A stretch of 64,000 bases of DNA from Pseudobdellovibrio exovorus JSS. GTDB lineage: Bacteria > Bdellovibrionota > Bdellovibrionia > Bdellovibrionales > Bdellovibrionaceae. The stretch is from NCBI RefSeq assembly GCF_000348725.1, contig NC_020813.1, positions 620,001-684,000 of the forward strand. Direction: 5' to 3'. Positions 16,113-26,429 of this stretch are shown here, in pieces (position 1 is the first letter of the stretch; every line of letters begins with the position of its first letter). Made by a program: the position numbers and the translations under genes. The notes beneath the pieces were generated by a model. That model was not told the DNA's origin, ran no database searches, and saw nothing but the letters and a program-made list of their open reading frames with translations.

Positions 16113-17494
16113 ACAGCTCCTTTAACCGAGGGCCACTGTAAAATTACACGTCCTCCGGATTCGTAGTTTTGAATGATTAGGTCTCCACCAAGTGACTGTG
16201 CGAACAGCTGTGAGGTGTAGAGGCCAAGCCCTGTGCCGTGGGATTTTGTTGTGATAAAAGGTTCACCGAATTTTTCTAAGACTAAAGAGGGAAAGCCTGT
16301 TCCTTGATCGCTGAATGTTAAAATATGTAATCCATGAAGAAGTTGATGTTGAATTATTATAGGCTTAGCAGGAGCCGCCTCAGCGGCATTATCTAAAAGA
16401 TTTAAAATCACTTGTGCGAATGTCAGAAGGGGAACAGAGACGCGATCTGTTTTTTCTATTTTCAAAATAACAGTCACTTCGGGATGTTGTTCTTTCCATG
16501 TGTCGACGATGTCTTGTATGAATTCAAGCGTACTGACTGTTTTGTTTTTGAAATCGCGCGTATCCATCTGTGAGGAATTCATCTGATGAATCACTTGCTC
16601 GCATGAACGAATAGCGGCTAAAGCTTCTGTTAAGTCCTCTGCGTACTGGGGAACTCGTGCCATGCGTTCAAGTCGGATTTTTGCTGTATTCAGTGGGCTT
16701 GCAAACTCGTGGGAAAAACCAGCGGTCAGTGCCCCTAGAGCTCTAAGACGATCTTGTTTTTCGGCCGCCAACCGCGCTTGTGCATTCCACTGATGTTGTT
16801 TAGCAAGGTAGCCACCGAGGGCATGCATGACGACCCAAAAGCTAAAGATCAGTAAATGTGAAATACAGATAATAACAAATGTCTGTAAGTCGAAAGGGTG
16901 GTTCAAAAGATAATACATTTGCAGCAGTGCTAGAAATGCATGGGTTAAGACAAGGAATGGCCAGCCCAATGATCCGGGCAGAAGAATGGCGCCCAACGAG
17001 GCGTTCAATAGAAACAAGACAATGAAGGGATTTTCGAAGCCACCGCTGCTCAGTAACAAAAGTGAAAGAGCTGTCAGATCGAATGTCAGGTGCAAGCCGA
17101 TCATATAGGGTTCTGCAGATGTTTTACGATGATTCCACACTAACTGCATGAACAGATTAAATAAAAAGACAGTGCTGATGATACCGATGTAAATAGGAAG
17201 ATTAGATCTTTCTAGATAGCCAAAGATGAGGTTCGGTATGGACATGGTAAAAAATAAGAAGACAGCCATCCAGCGTAATTTAATCAGCCAAAGAATTTTA
17301 GTCAGTTCTGGATCTGATTTCTGATAGGGGAATTTAAAAAGATTTAAACTCTCTTTAAGCAGAGATGATACGGAGGCGTCTTCCGAAGTTATCGAAAAAA
17401 GCCTCGTGCGAATAGACTGCAAAGCACTTAACGCATTCACAGCTAAGACATAACGTAGAATTATTATTTTGGCGACTATTGATAATTGATGCAA
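16109..17494 (-). CDS. RegB/PrrB/ActS-family redox sensor histidine kinase
   Basis: About 461 residues from a TTG at 17494. The true start is uncertain: there is no ribosome site, the TTG lies inside a palindrome, and a GTG at 17440 is an alternative. Six TM helices include GGFENPF (151-157), matching the quinone-sensing GGxxNPF of RegB. The H-box is FSHEFASPLNT (His262). A cysteine 36 residues later (IRSCEQVIHQM) aligns with the redox-active RegB Cys265 (DRCRDILRSM). An N-box (NLLDNAAEA) and GTGLGLY complete the ATPase domain. It should sense the quinone pool and thiol redox state and signal to the RegA-like protein. Confidence 0.85.
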   Translation of the reverse strand: MHQLSIVAKIIILRYVLAVNALSALQSIRTRLFSITSEDASVSSLLKESLNLFKFPYQKSDPELTKILWLIKLRWMAVFLFFTMSIPNLIFGYLERSNLPIYIGIISTVFLFNLFMQLVWNHRKTSAEPYMIGLHLTFDLTALSLLLLSSGGFENPFIVLFLLNASLGAILLPGSLGWPFLVLTHAFLALLQMYYLLNHPFDLQTFVIICISHLLIFSFWVVMHALGGYLAKQHQWNAQARLAAEKQDRLRALGALTAGFSHEFASPLNTAKIRLERMARVPQYAEDLTEALAAIRSCEQVIHQMNSSQMDTRDFKNKTVSTLEFIQDIVDTWKEQHPEVTVILKIEKTDRVSVPLLTFAQVILNLLDNAAEAAPAKPIIIQHQLLHGLHILTFSDQGTGFPSLVLEKFGEPFITTKSHGTGLGLYTSQLFAQSLGGDLIIQNYESGGRVILQWPSVKGAV

Positions 17495-17511
17495 CGAATT
17501 GTTGCGTCAAT
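17485..17511 (-). promoter_or_regulatory. Palindromic RegA-like box before regB
   Basis: ATTGATGCAAC (17485-17495) and GTTGCGTCAAT (17501-17511) form an 11-bp inverted repeat with one mismatch around GAATT. The core GCAAC-N5-GTTGC shares layout with the boxes at 14214 and 15535. On the minus strand TTGACG (17503-17508) could be a -35 element. The box lies between the 97-residue membrane gene and the kinase and may serve autoregulation. Confidence 0.55.
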
Positions 17512-17532
17512 TAAAGAGTAAACAGAACTGTC

Positions 17533-17826
17533 TTAAAAGATCCAGTTCGAACGTAACATCCATAGAAAAACAAGACTGGCCATTACAATAGTAGAAGCTT
17601 TCAAGGTCAGCTTTCTTTTTTTCTCTAAATGGCGGCTATTATGTTTTTTTAAATAGGGAATGAACAGAATTAAAAAAAGGAAAATTATGAGTGATCTTTC
17701 AAGAAAGATCAAATCAGGGTAATCAGCCATGGGGGCCTGTACGGGATCTGGCAGTGAATTTGGTACAGTCTGCGGGATATACCATACCGAAGATATTTTG
17801 AGCTGGATAAAATCAAAAAAACTCAT
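17533..17826 (-). CDS. Small two-TM protein of unknown family
   Basis: Not recognised. The 97-residue protein has a polar, Pro-rich N-terminus, two membrane helices (about residues 43-62 and 75-92) and a basic loop (KKHNSRHLEKKRK) between them. AAAGG lies 12 bases upstream of the ATG. It precedes the sensor kinase on the same strand and may be an accessory membrane protein, or could be a chance frame. Confidence 0.45.
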   Translation of the reverse strand: MSFFDFIQLKISSVWYIPQTVPNSLPDPVQAPMADYPDLIFLERSLIIFLFLILFIPYLKKHNSRHLEKKRKLTLKASTIVMASLVFLWMLRSNWIF

Positions 17827-17948
17827 GTTATCGCCAACCTTTTAGGTGTTCTTTAATATGTTTATATTTAGGTTAAAAAAACATGGAGTAAAAAATATAT
17901 AAAAATCATATCTAGCTCTGTGTGTGTAAAAAAGAGGTAAAAATTGCG

Positions 17949-17968
17949 TTTTTTACATATTTTTAACA
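17949..17968 (+). promoter_or_regulatory. Candidate KdpE box before the porin gene
   Basis: TTTTTTACA (17949-17957) and TTTTTAACA (17960-17968) are direct repeats set 11 bases apart, the layout of OmpR-family sites. A near copy occurs before kdpF at 19195. It lies 50 bases before the porin ATG. Confidence 0.45.
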
Positions 17969-18017
17969 CTCTTACCAATGATGATAGTTCTGTTCACATA
18001 TTAAAAAGGAGCAGAAC

Positions 18018-19169
18018 ATGGGTACTCAAAAACTACAAAAAAATAAAATTTTATCAAATTTAAAAAATACGAAAAGCGGTCTGATGGCTCTTTTAACAGG
18101 GACAGCTCTTATCATTCCCAATCAGGGGTTCTCGGCGACAGATAGAAAGATCACATGGTCAGGATATGTTGATACACAATATGCTTTTGACTTCAATTCT
18201 CCAGCGAATGGGGACCGAGCATTTACAACTCAGCCGGCCAGAAATAATGAGTTCAATATTAATCTTGGATTTATCGAAGTGCGTTCGGAATCTACAAAAA
18301 CACGTGGGCGTTTCGCTTTACAAGCGGGTACAGCTGTTCAGAGTAATTATTCTTCTGAACCGACGCGAGGATCTATCAGTGGAGGAGAACTTTCACGTCA
18401 TATACAAGAAGCGCGTATGGGATACGCGGTTGGACAAAATACATGGATTGATGCCGGCGTATTTTTTGCCCATGTGGGTTCTGAATCATGGATTTCAAAA
18501 GACAATCTGACTTTAACGCGTTCACTCGTTGCGGAGTTCTCGCCTTACTATCTATCTGGCATTAAACTTACGCATGCATGGTCTGAGCGACTCGTCTTAC
18601 AATTACTTCTTACCAATGGCTGGCAAAATATGTCTGAAAATAATACCGATAAAAGTTTAGGAACGGGTATCGAATATTCATTGGATAAAGTTATTTTGGT
18701 GTATAATACAATTTTAGGGAACGAGATCTCGGGTGATTTAAATGAAACACCACGAAACAGTGAACTTCGTCATTTTCATAACTTTATTGTAAAGAGCAAA
18801 TCGCTAGAGCGTATAGAGTGGGTTGTACAAGCCGATGTTGGATTTCAACGTAAACCCAATAGCTCTAGTTATAGTTCATGGTGGGGAACGACAGGGATGG
18901 CTCGTTACAAGTTAAATGAAACTCAAAAGATTTCTGGGCGTATCGAGCATTTTGAAGATCCAGATCAAATTGTTTTAGTTACAGGTGCAACTGAAGCCTT
19001 GAATGCAACGGGCGCATCAATTGGGTTTGATCAGATCTTAGATGAAGATTTTTTATGGCGTAATGAAATTCGTTATTTGTCGGCAACAGATTCCGTTTTC
19101 CCAGAAGGAACTAATTCAACTTCAAAAGAAAACACAACACTTACAACCTCATTGGCATTCTCATTTTAA
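18018..19169 (+). CDS. Outer-membrane porin-like beta-barrel protein
   Basis: A 383-residue precursor with an N-terminal signal region (basic start, hydrophobic LMALLTGTALIIP, cleavage near GFSA). A long beta-rich sequence with alternating aromatic and polar strands ends in SLAFSF, the C-terminal Phe expected of outer-membrane barrels. It resembles the DUF3138/BBP2-type porins. AAAGGAGCAG is the ribosome site. It sits 82 bases before kdpF and shares the same candidate KdpE box, so it may admit K+ or other cations through the outer membrane for the Kdp pump. That link is inferred. Confidence 0.75.
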   Translation: MGTQKLQKNKILSNLKNTKSGLMALLTGTALIIPNQGFSATDRKITWSGYVDTQYAFDFNSPANGDRAFTTQPARNNEFNINLGFIEVRSESTKTRGRFALQAGTAVQSNYSSEPTRGSISGGELSRHIQEARMGYAVGQNTWIDAGVFFAHVGSESWISKDNLTLTRSLVAEFSPYYLSGIKLTHAWSERLVLQLLLTNGWQNMSENNTDKSLGTGIEYSLDKVILVYNTILGNEISGDLNETPRNSELRHFHNFIVKSKSLERIEWVVQADVGFQRKPNSSSYSSWWGTTGMARYKLNETQKISGRIEHFEDPDQIVLVTGATEALNATGASIGFDQILDEDFLWRNEIRYLSATDSVFPEGTNSTSKENTTLTTSLAFSF

Positions 19170-19194
19170 ATAGGATAGCTACTAAAGCGGACGA

Positions 19195-19213
19195 TTTTTA
19201 CAGCTTTTTTACG
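19195..19213 (+). promoter_or_regulatory. Candidate KdpE box before kdpF
   Basis: TTTTTACA (19195-19202) and TTTTTTACG (19205-19213) repeat with 11-base spacing, closely resembling the pair at 17949-17968 and the T-rich TTTACA core known from KdpE sites. It lies between the porin stop and the kdpF GTG. Confidence 0.5.
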
Positions 19214-19251
19214 CTTGATTACAGTAATTTATAGAGAACAAGGAGTTTAAC

Positions 19252-19335
19252 GTGGAGTTTGTTTTAGCAGGCCTGATCGGGCTGGCAGTTCTTGGGTATC
19301 TTTTTTATGCGCTTTTTAACCCCGAGAAATTTTAG
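19252..19335 (+). CDS. kdpF: KdpF, small subunit of the K+-transporting ATPase
   Basis: A 27-residue peptide from GTG 19252, behind AAGGAG, that is too short for most gene callers. It is one membrane helix ending in YALFNPEKF, the classical KdpF ending (L-x-x-P-E-x-F). KdpF stabilises the KdpFABC complex in the inner membrane. It ends 15 bases before kdpA and starts the structural operon. Confidence 0.92.
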   Translation: MEFVLAGLIGLAVLGYLFYALFNPEKF

Positions 19336-19350
19336 AGTTAGAGGCTTATT

Positions 19351-21042
19351 ATGAATATATTTGATGTATTACAGTTGATTCTTTTTGTGGGGGTATTATT
19401 TTTATTAACACCCCCTTTGGGAAAATTTATGGCCGCTGTTTTCAAGGGGGAGACAACATGGCTTCATAAGCCATTGGGTTGGCTTGAGCGATTAACCTAC
19501 AAAATAAGTGGCATTGATTCTAAGAAAGATATGGGGTGGAAAGAGTATGCTCTTTGCCTGATGGCATTTAATATCTTAGGGATTGTTGTCCTTTTCCTTT
19601 TGCAGTTGATACAAGGTGGACTTCCGTTTAATCCTCAGGCTATTTCTGGGATCACATGGGACTCGGCTTTAAATACTGCTGTTAGTTTTGTAACCAATAC
19701 CAATTGGCAAGGGTATGCCGGTGAAACAACGATGAGCTATTTGACACAGATGATTGGTCTAGCTTATCAAAACTTTGTCAGTGCGGCTGTAGGTATCGCT
19801 GTGGCTGTTGCTGTGACCAGAGGGATTGCGCGCAAATCTCTAGAGGGAATAGGAAACTTCTGGACCGATCTGACTCGTTCAGTAATTTACATTCTTTTGC
19901 CGAGTTCTTTTGTTTTAGCGATAGTTTTGGTGTCTCAAGGCGTTGTTCAAAACTTTTCACCTTATCTTGAGGCGCTGACATTAGAGGGAGCAAAACAAAT
20001 GCTTCCTTTTGGGCCAGCGGCTTCGCAGATTGCAATTAAAATGTTAGGAACAAATGGCGGCGGTTTTTTCAACTCGAATTCATCACATCCATTTGAAAAT
20101 CCGACAGCTTTTTCTAACCTATTACAAATGTTAGCAATTTTTGTGATTCCAGCAGCTTTGACCTATATGTTTGGCGTGATGACCAATGCAAAAAAACATG
20201 GGTGGTTGATATTTGGTGTAATGTTAGCATTATTTTTAGGTCTTACTGGGGCTTCTCTTTACTCAGAGTATTCTCATAATCCGGTAGTGTCACAAAGTGC
20301 AGTGATGGAAGGAAAAGAAACTAGATTTGGTACCTTTAACAGTGTCCTATTTTCTACTGTGACAACATCGGCTTCGTGTGGGGCCGTTAACTCTATGCAT
20401 TCATCGTTATCACCGCTTTCTGGCGGAGTTGCTTTGTTCAATATGATGTTAGGTGAGATTATTTTTGGAGGCGTAGGCGCCGGACTATATGGGATGTTAC
20501 TTTTTGTCTTACTGACAGTTTTTCTGTCCGGATTGATGGTTGGCCGAACACCGGAGTATTTAGGTAAAAAAATCGAAGGCAAAGAAATGACTATGGTTAT
20601 TGTGGCTATTCTGGCTCCTTGTACGATGATCCTCGTCGGTTCAGCGTTTTCCTCTGTTTTACCTATGGGGCTGTCTAGTCTGGCGAATAAGGGGCCACAT
20701 GGATTTACTGAGATCTTGTACGCCTTTTCTTCTGCGGCTGGTAATAACGGTAGTGCCTTTGCTGGTCTGAATGCGAATACGCCGTATTATAATTTGTTTT
20801 TAGCATTAGCTATGTTTGTTGGACGTTTTGCAGTAATTATTCCCATATTAGCTGTAGCGGGAAGCTTGGCTAAAAAGAAAGTTTCACCTCCGTCCAGCGG
20901 AACATTTGAAGTTGATAGTCTGTTGTTCGCAGTACTTTTAATCGGAGTTATTTTAATTGTCGGTGCATTGACCTTTTTACCAGCTCTTTCTTTGGGACCT
21001 ATTATGGAACATATTTTGATGCTGAACGGACGCACTTTCTAA
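19351..21042 (+). CDS. kdpA: KdpA, potassium-translocating subunit
   Basis: A 563-residue polytopic membrane protein, near the usual 557. It carries the KdpA selectivity-filter segments [29 protein letters not shown] and [14 protein letters not shown]. It binds and selects K+ and passes it to KdpB. It follows kdpF and is 11 bases before kdpB. Confidence 0.97.
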   Translation: MNIFDVLQLILFVGVLFLLTPPLGKFMAAVFKGETTWLHKPLGWLERLTYKISGIDSKKDMGWKEYALCLMAFNILGIVVLFLLQLIQGGLPFNPQAISGITWDSALNTAVSFVTNTNWQGYAGETTMSYLTQMIGLAYQNFVSAAVGIAVAVAVTRGIARKSLEGIGNFWTDLTRSVIYILLPSSFVLAIVLVSQGVVQNFSPYLEALTLEGAKQMLPFGPAASQIAIKMLGTNGGGFFNSNSSHPFENPTAFSNLLQMLAIFVIPAALTYMFGVMTNAKKHGWLIFGVMLALFLGLTGASLYSEYSHNPVVSQSAVMEGKETRFGTFNSVLFSTVTTSASCGAVNSMHSSLSPLSGGVALFNMMLGEIIFGGVGAGLYGMLLFVLLTVFLSGLMVGRTPEYLGKKIEGKEMTMVIVAILAPCTMILVGSAFSSVLPMGLSSLANKGPHGFTEILYAFSSAAGNNGSAFAGLNANTPYYNLFLALAMFVGRFAVIIPILAVAGSLAKKKVSPPSSGTFEVDSLLFAVLLIGVILIVGALTFLPALSLGPIMEHILMLNGRTF

Positions 21043-21053
21043 GGAGCCCTATT

Positions 21054-23138
21054 ATGAATAAAAATAAAAACAATCTTTTAACAAGTGATCTTTTACTTTC
21101 AGCGATCAAAGAGTCTTTTCTTAAACTGAACCCTAAAGTTCAGATGAAGAACCCAGTTATGTTTGTGACTTTGGTTGGGGCGGCTTTAACCACGGTTATT
21201 TCGTTACTAAATGTTGGTCGCGATTCAAGCTCATTTGAAATTCAAATCACTTTATGGTTATGGTTCACGGTGCTATTTGCAAATTTTGCGGAAGCTATCG
21301 CTGAAGGTAGGGGTAAAGCACAGGCAGATTCTCTGCGTAAATCCAGAACTTCGACAGAGGCACGTCTGTTAAAGTCAGGTAAAGAAACACGTATTTCGGC
21401 AGCAAATTTAAAGCTGCATGATTTAGTGGTTTGCGAAGCTGGGGATATTATTCCTGGAGACGGTGAAATCACTGAAGGGATTGCCAGTGTCGATGAATCT
21501 GCAATCACAGGTGAGTCAGCTCCGGTCATCCGAGAATCGGGTGGCGATAGAAGTGCTGTTACGGGTGGGACACGAGTCATCAGTGATCGTATCGTGGTCC
21601 GTATTACAGCAGAAGCCGGAAGTAGCTTTTTAGATCGCATGATTGCTTTAGTTGAAGGGGCTAAACGACAAAAAACACCGAATGAAATCGCTTTAAGTAT
21701 TGTTTTATCCGGTCTGACAATTATCTTTGTTCTAGCTGTTATGACTTTAAAGCCATTTACTGATTATGCTGCGGCAGCCGCAGGACAGGATTTATCTGTG
21801 ATCATCACAGTTCCAGTGATGATTGCTCTGTTAGTGTGTTTAATTCCGACAACGATCGGCGGTCTTTTGAGTGCTATTGGTATCAGTGGTATGGATCGTT
21901 TGATCCAAAAAAATGTAATCGCGACTAGTGGACGTGCCGTTGAAGCCGCAGGCGATATTGATGTTCTGTTGTTGGATAAAACAGGTACGATCACTCTGGG
22001 AAATCGTATGGCCTCAAATTTTTTGTCTGTTCAAGGGGTACAAACTCAAGATTTGGCAAAAGCTGCGCAGTTGGCTTCTTTGGCAGATGAAACGCCAGAG
22101 GGACGTTCGATTGTAGTACTGGCGAAAGAAAAATTTGCGTTAAGAGCAGAAGCTGTACAACCTCATCAAGTTGAGTTTGTTCCTTTTACAGCTCAGACCC
22201 GCATGAGCGGAATTGATTTTGATCAAGAGGGTAAAACAATCAGTATTCGCAAAGGTGCGGCTGATTCTATTGTGAAGTATGTCCAAGAGTTAGGTGGGCA
22301 GGTTCCTTCAGATCTGAAGGCCATAGTTGATGGGGTCGCTAAAAAAGGAGCGACACCGTTAGTTGTGGTGCAAGAAAAGCAAATTCTTGGCGTTGTTGAC
22401 CTTAAAGACGTTGTTAAAGGTGGTATTCGTGAACGCTTTGCTGAGCTTAGAAAAATGGGTATCAAAACGGTAATGATTACGGGTGATAATGCTATGACAG
22501 CGGCGGCCATTGCAGCTGAAGCCGGAGTCGATGACTTTATGGCGCAAGCAACTCCTGAAACTAAGCTGAAGCGCATTCGTGAAGAGCAAGCCAAAGGACA
22601 TCTTGTCGCTATGACTGGGGATGGAACCAATGATGCTCCTGCTTTGGCGCAGGCTGATGTCGGTGTGGCGATGAATACGGGTACACAGGCCGCCCGTGAA
22701 GCGGGTAATATGGTGGACTTGGATAGTAATCCGACAAAACTGATTGAAATTGTTGAAATAGGAAAACAATTATTAATGACGCGTGGAAGTTTAACGACCT
22801 TCAGTATCGCTAATGATGTCGCCAAATATTTTGCAATTTTACCAGCTTTATTCGGAGCATTGTATATCTCGCAAGCTGAGAAAGCTGGGCCGCTTACTAT
22901 TTTTAATATTATGAATTTAGCATCTCCTCAAAGTGCTATTTTAAGCGCGGTGATTTTCAATGCTTTAATTATTGTGGCACTAATTCCGTTAGCTTTACGT
23001 GGTGTTGCCTACAGAGCAGAGGGCTCGTCAGCTGTTTTGCGACGCAACCTTCTGATTTATGGTTTGGGTGGTATTATTATTCCATTCGTCGGCATTAAAG
23101 TTATCGATTTAGTGATTACCTCTATAGGTCTTGTTTAA
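21054..23138 (+). CDS. kdpB: KdpB, P-type ATPase subunit
   Basis: A 694-residue P-type ATPase. It has the actuator motif TGES, the phosphorylation motif DKTGT with Asp308 (E. coli Asp307), the ATP-binding KGA segment, the hinge [11 protein letters not shown], and seven TM helices typical of KdpB. ATP hydrolysis here drives K+ uptake through KdpA. The length is close to the family norm (682). Confidence 0.97.
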   Translation: MNKNKNNLLTSDLLLSAIKESFLKLNPKVQMKNPVMFVTLVGAALTTVISLLNVGRDSSSFEIQITLWLWFTVLFANFAEAIAEGRGKAQADSLRKSRTSTEARLLKSGKETRISAANLKLHDLVVCEAGDIIPGDGEITEGIASVDESAITGESAPVIRESGGDRSAVTGGTRVISDRIVVRITAEAGSSFLDRMIALVEGAKRQKTPNEIALSIVLSGLTIIFVLAVMTLKPFTDYAAAAAGQDLSVIITVPVMIALLVCLIPTTIGGLLSAIGISGMDRLIQKNVIATSGRAVEAAGDIDVLLLDKTGTITLGNRMASNFLSVQGVQTQDLAKAAQLASLADETPEGRSIVVLAKEKFALRAEAVQPHQVEFVPFTAQTRMSGIDFDQEGKTISIRKGAADSIVKYVQELGGQVPSDLKAIVDGVAKKGATPLVVVQEKQILGVVDLKDVVKGGIRERFAELRKMGIKTVMITGDNAMTAAAIAAEAGVDDFMAQATPETKLKRIREEQAKGHLVAMTGDGTNDAPALAQADVGVAMNTGTQAAREAGNMVDLDSNPTKLIEIVEIGKQLLMTRGSLTTFSIANDVAKYFAILPALFGALYISQAEKAGPLTIFNIMNLASPQSAILSAVIFNALIIVALIPLALRGVAYRAEGSSAVLRRNLLIYGLGGIIIPFVGIKVIDLVITSIGLV

Positions 23139-23153
23139 AAGGAGTTTTGATTT

Positions 23154-23726
23154 ATGAAAGCGATAATGAATTCAATTCGAATTACATTGTTTTTGATGTT
23201 AGTTTTGGGTTTAGCATATCCGTTAGTGGTGACAGGAGTTGCGCAATTGGCTTTTAATGAAAAAGCCAATGGCTCATTAATCTATGATGGGGATCAGCTT
23301 CGGGGGTCGATGTTGATAGCACAGAACTTTGAAAAACCTGAATACTTTTGGCCTCGCCCATCAGTAATTTCATTTAATCCGCTTCCTTCAGGTGGGAGTA
23401 ATTTGGGCACCACATCTGCGGCCTTACAGCAAACGGTACAGGAAAGACGTGAAAAGTTACAAGCGGCCCATACAGGAATGGGGGCACCGCCTCAGCATCT
23501 TCTATTTGCATCCAGTAGCGGTTTAGATCCCCATGTAAGCGTTGAGGCTGTTCAATATCAGGTTCAAAGAGTAGCTTTAGCCCGTGAACAGTCGATTGAA
23601 GATATTCAGAAACTGGTTTCGTCTCATATAGAGCGTCGTCAATTCGGAATTTTAGGTGAAGAGACTGTGAATGTCTTGGCTCTGAACCTAGCTCTTGATA
23701 AAATGACAGGCAGTAGTAACAAATAA
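23154..23726 (+). CDS. kdpC: KdpC, K+-ATPase accessory subunit
   Basis: A 190-residue protein with one N-terminal TM helix and a periplasmic domain. The motifs FEKPEYFWPRPS and SGGSNLG and the C-terminal GEETVNVLALNLAL are KdpC signatures. It helps the pump's affinity for ATP and K+. It is preceded by AAAAGGAG and followed 12 bases later by kdpD. Confidence 0.95.
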   Translation: MKAIMNSIRITLFLMLVLGLAYPLVVTGVAQLAFNEKANGSLIYDGDQLRGSMLIAQNFEKPEYFWPRPSVISFNPLPSGGSNLGTTSAALQQTVQERREKLQAAHTGMGAPPQHLLFASSSGLDPHVSVEAVQYQVQRVALAREQSIEDIQKLVSSHIERRQFGILGEETVNVLALNLALDKMTGSSNK

Positions 23727-23738
23727 AGGATATAAGGT

Positions 23739-26429
23739 GTGACGGACGAATCTCGGCTGGATCCAGATGCACTATTAAAAGTTATTGATGATGAGGCGAA
23801 ATTAAGGTCTCAAGGTAAGCTTCGTGTTTTTCTAGGTATGTCAGCTGGGGTTGGAAAAACCTATGCGATGCTTAAAGCCGCCCATAGAGCTCAATCCGAA
23901 GGGCACTCAGTCCTTGTCGGAGTTGTCGAGACTCATGGGCGTTCTGAAACAGCAGAGCTGTTGACCGGTCTTGAGATTTTACCACGAAAAATTATCCAGC
24001 ATCGAGGCATTGATTTAGAAGAGTTGGATCTGGATGCAATTCTGATTAAAAAACCTGACATTGTTATCGTCGACGAGTTACCACATAGCAATGTTCCGGG
24101 ATCGCGCCATGAAAAGCGCTATCAAGATGTTTTAGAAATTTTAAGGGCTGGAATTGATGTCTTCACGGCCTTGAATGTTCAGCATTTGGAAAGTCGAAAA
24201 GATGCTGTCGAAAGCATTACGGGCATTAGAATACGTGAAACAGTACCAGATAGTATTCTGGATCAGGCGACGTTGGTTGAAGTGGTCGACATTGCACCTT
24301 CGGAGCTTTTAAAGCGTCTTGCTGATGGTAAAGTATATTTAAAAGACAAAGCGACAGAAGCAGCAGCTAAATTTTTTAAAGAAGATAAGTTAACAGCATT
24401 GCGTGAGATTGCTTTGCGTATGACAGCGGAGCGTGTGGATCAGGATCTGCAACGGTTTTCGGTCAAGCGAAATGATAGCCCATGGCAAACGAATGAAAGA
24501 TTATTAGTAGCTGTTTCACATAGCCCATATTCTGAAAAGCTTTTACGCGCGACTAGAAGACTGGCTTATAATCTTGAGTCTCCTTGGATAGCTGTGCATA
24601 TTGATACGGGTATAAAACTTAGTGATGAGGATCAGGCACAACTGGTAAAAAATCTACATCTTGCGCGTGAGCTCAGTGCTGAAGTTATTACAACCACTGA
24701 CACTAGTATTGCCTCTGCTATTAAACGTATCGCACGACAAAAAAATGTAACTCAAGTTGTTGTCGGACGTCCCACAAGACGGTGGTTTAGGGATGTCATC
24801 GAGGGTGGATCGCTTCTGTCCCGTTTGGTGAATGAAAGCCATGATGTAGATGTCCATGTTATTCGCATGGAGAATCTTAAACATCGTCGGCCGTCCTTCT
24901 GGGCTGAACTAGCTCTTTATCGCACAAAAACAGGAATTATTAAATATTGGAATACGCTGTGTTTTTTAGTGGGCGTTACTTTTTTTAGTGCACTTTTTCA
25001 GGACTATATAGGTTACCGAGCTATAGGATTTATTTTTCTATTAGCGGTATTAATTGTAGGAATGTTTGGAAGTATTGGTGCTGTTCTTTTTGCAGCTGCT
25101 TTCAGCGCATTATTCTGGGATTTTCTTTTTATTGCACCTCGCTTTACATTCACAATAGCTTCCCCAGAAGATATTATTCTGTGCATTTCCTATTTTGCTG
25201 TGGCCTTAATAACCGGATTTTTGACTAATAGGATTCGTTTTCAAGAAAAGCTGATGCGTGAGCGTGAAGAAAGAATGGAAGTTCTTTACCGTATTCTAAA
25301 AGACATCTCAGAAAGTTATGATAAGAAAGAATTTATTCAAAAAGTACGTGCTCGCGTTGGACAGCTATTCGACGGAGAGTGTGGCGTTCTTCTTAAAGCT
25401 AAAGAGAGTGTTTTGGATTTTTCTAATTCCGATGAGTATCCCTTACCTCTGAATGATAAAGAGCGAGCGGTGGCTCTTTGGACTTTTCAAAATCAGAAGG
25501 CGGCAGGTTGGTCGACAGAAACTTTATCACAGGCACAGGCCTTATATTTACCATTAAACGGAATGAATGAAACTGTCGGTGTCTTTGTGTTTCGTCCAGA
25601 AAAAAAAATAAGAAAATTTGGTCTAGATCAAGAAACTTTACTTTATACTATTGTGGGACAATTAGGGTTTTCTATTGAACGCCATTTTTTAAGAAAAAGA
25701 ATTATTGAAGCTCAAAGAGTTGAAGACTCAGAAAAACTACAGCAGACTATTCTGGCTTCTATTTCCCACGAACTCCGAACTCCGTTAACAGCTATTCTTG
25801 GTTCTGCTGCCGCCTTAGACAGTGATTTGATTAGTAATCCTTTGGCAAAGGATATTGTTAAAGATATTGAGTTCAATAGTGAGAGATTGAATCGTGTTAT
25901 TGAGAATTTATTGGATATGAGTCGTCTTTCCAGTGGCTCATTGGCGTTGAATTTGGAATGGCAAGATATTAGCGATCTTATTGGTGTTGTCTTAAAAAAG
26001 CATGCAAAACCTTTGCAAAGCCATCGAGTGGAAGTAGGCCTTCAATCTGAACTACCATTAGTGCGTATGGACTTCCGTCTTTTTGAACACGCCTTGGCTA
26101 ATCTTATATTGAATGCGGCTCAATATAGCCAACCAGATACTAAAATTATTATACGTGCTTATACCCATGAAAAACAGTTGGTTCTAGAGGTAAAAGATCA
26201 TGGTGCTGGTATCCCCGTTGAATTTATAGGGCAGATTTTTGAAAAATTTTATCGCGTTCCCGGGACTTTGCCTGGCGGCACAGGATTAGGTCTTTCTATT
26301 GTGAAAAATATTGTTGAACTTCATCGAGGTACTATTCTCTACCACAAAAATGAACCTCAGGGATCACGATTTATTATTTATCTGCCGTTGGAGCCACAGC
26401 CGACATTGCCTATAGAGGAAAACGCATGA
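23739..26429 (+). CDS. kdpD: KdpD, potassium/turgor sensor histidine kinase
   Basis: An 896-residue protein from a GTG start. The N-terminal KdpD domain has the Walker A-like GMSAGVGKTY and the Walker B region IVDELPHSN. A universal-stress-protein domain (LLVAVSHSPYSEKLLR) follows, then four TM helices (about 405-500), a GAF-like region, the H-box ISHELRTPL (His677), NLILNAAQY and GTGLGLS. It senses low K+ or turgor and phosphorylates KdpE. It overlaps kdpE by four bases. Confidence 0.95.
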   Translation: MTDESRLDPDALLKVIDDEAKLRSQGKLRVFLGMSAGVGKTYAMLKAAHRAQSEGHSVLVGVVETHGRSETAELLTGLEILPRKIIQHRGIDLEELDLDAILIKKPDIVIVDELPHSNVPGSRHEKRYQDVLEILRAGIDVFTALNVQHLESRKDAVESITGIRIRETVPDSILDQATLVEVVDIAPSELLKRLADGKVYLKDKATEAAAKFFKEDKLTALREIALRMTAERVDQDLQRFSVKRNDSPWQTNERLLVAVSHSPYSEKLLRATRRLAYNLESPWIAVHIDTGIKLSDEDQAQLVKNLHLARELSAEVITTTDTSIASAIKRIARQKNVTQVVVGRPTRRWFRDVIEGGSLLSRLVNESHDVDVHVIRMENLKHRRPSFWAELALYRTKTGIIKYWNTLCFLVGVTFFSALFQDYIGYRAIGFIFLLAVLIVGMFGSIGAVLFAAAFSALFWDFLFIAPRFTFTIASPEDIILCISYFAVALITGFLTNRIRFQEKLMREREERMEVLYRILKDISESYDKKEFIQKVRARVGQLFDGECGVLLKAKESVLDFSNSDEYPLPLNDKERAVALWTFQNQKAAGWSTETLSQAQALYLPLNGMNETVGVFVFRPEKKIRKFGLDQETLLYTIVGQLGFSIERHFLRKRIIEAQRVEDSEKLQQTILASISHELRTPLTAILGSAAALDSDLISNPLAKDIVKDIEFNSERLNRVIENLLDMSRLSSGSLALNLEWQDISDLIGVVLKKHAKPLQSHRVEVGLQSELPLVRMDFRLFEHALANLILNAAQYSQPDTKIIIRAYTHEKQLVLEVKDHGAGIPVEFIGQIFEKFYRVPGTLPGGTGLGLSIVKNIVELHRGTILYHKNEPQGSRFIIYLPLEPQPTLPIEENA

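Noticed and set aside
21242-22825. Long minus-strand frames opposite kdpB
   Set aside because: They are Ser/Thr/Ile-rich shadows of a strongly conserved kdpB and have no start context.
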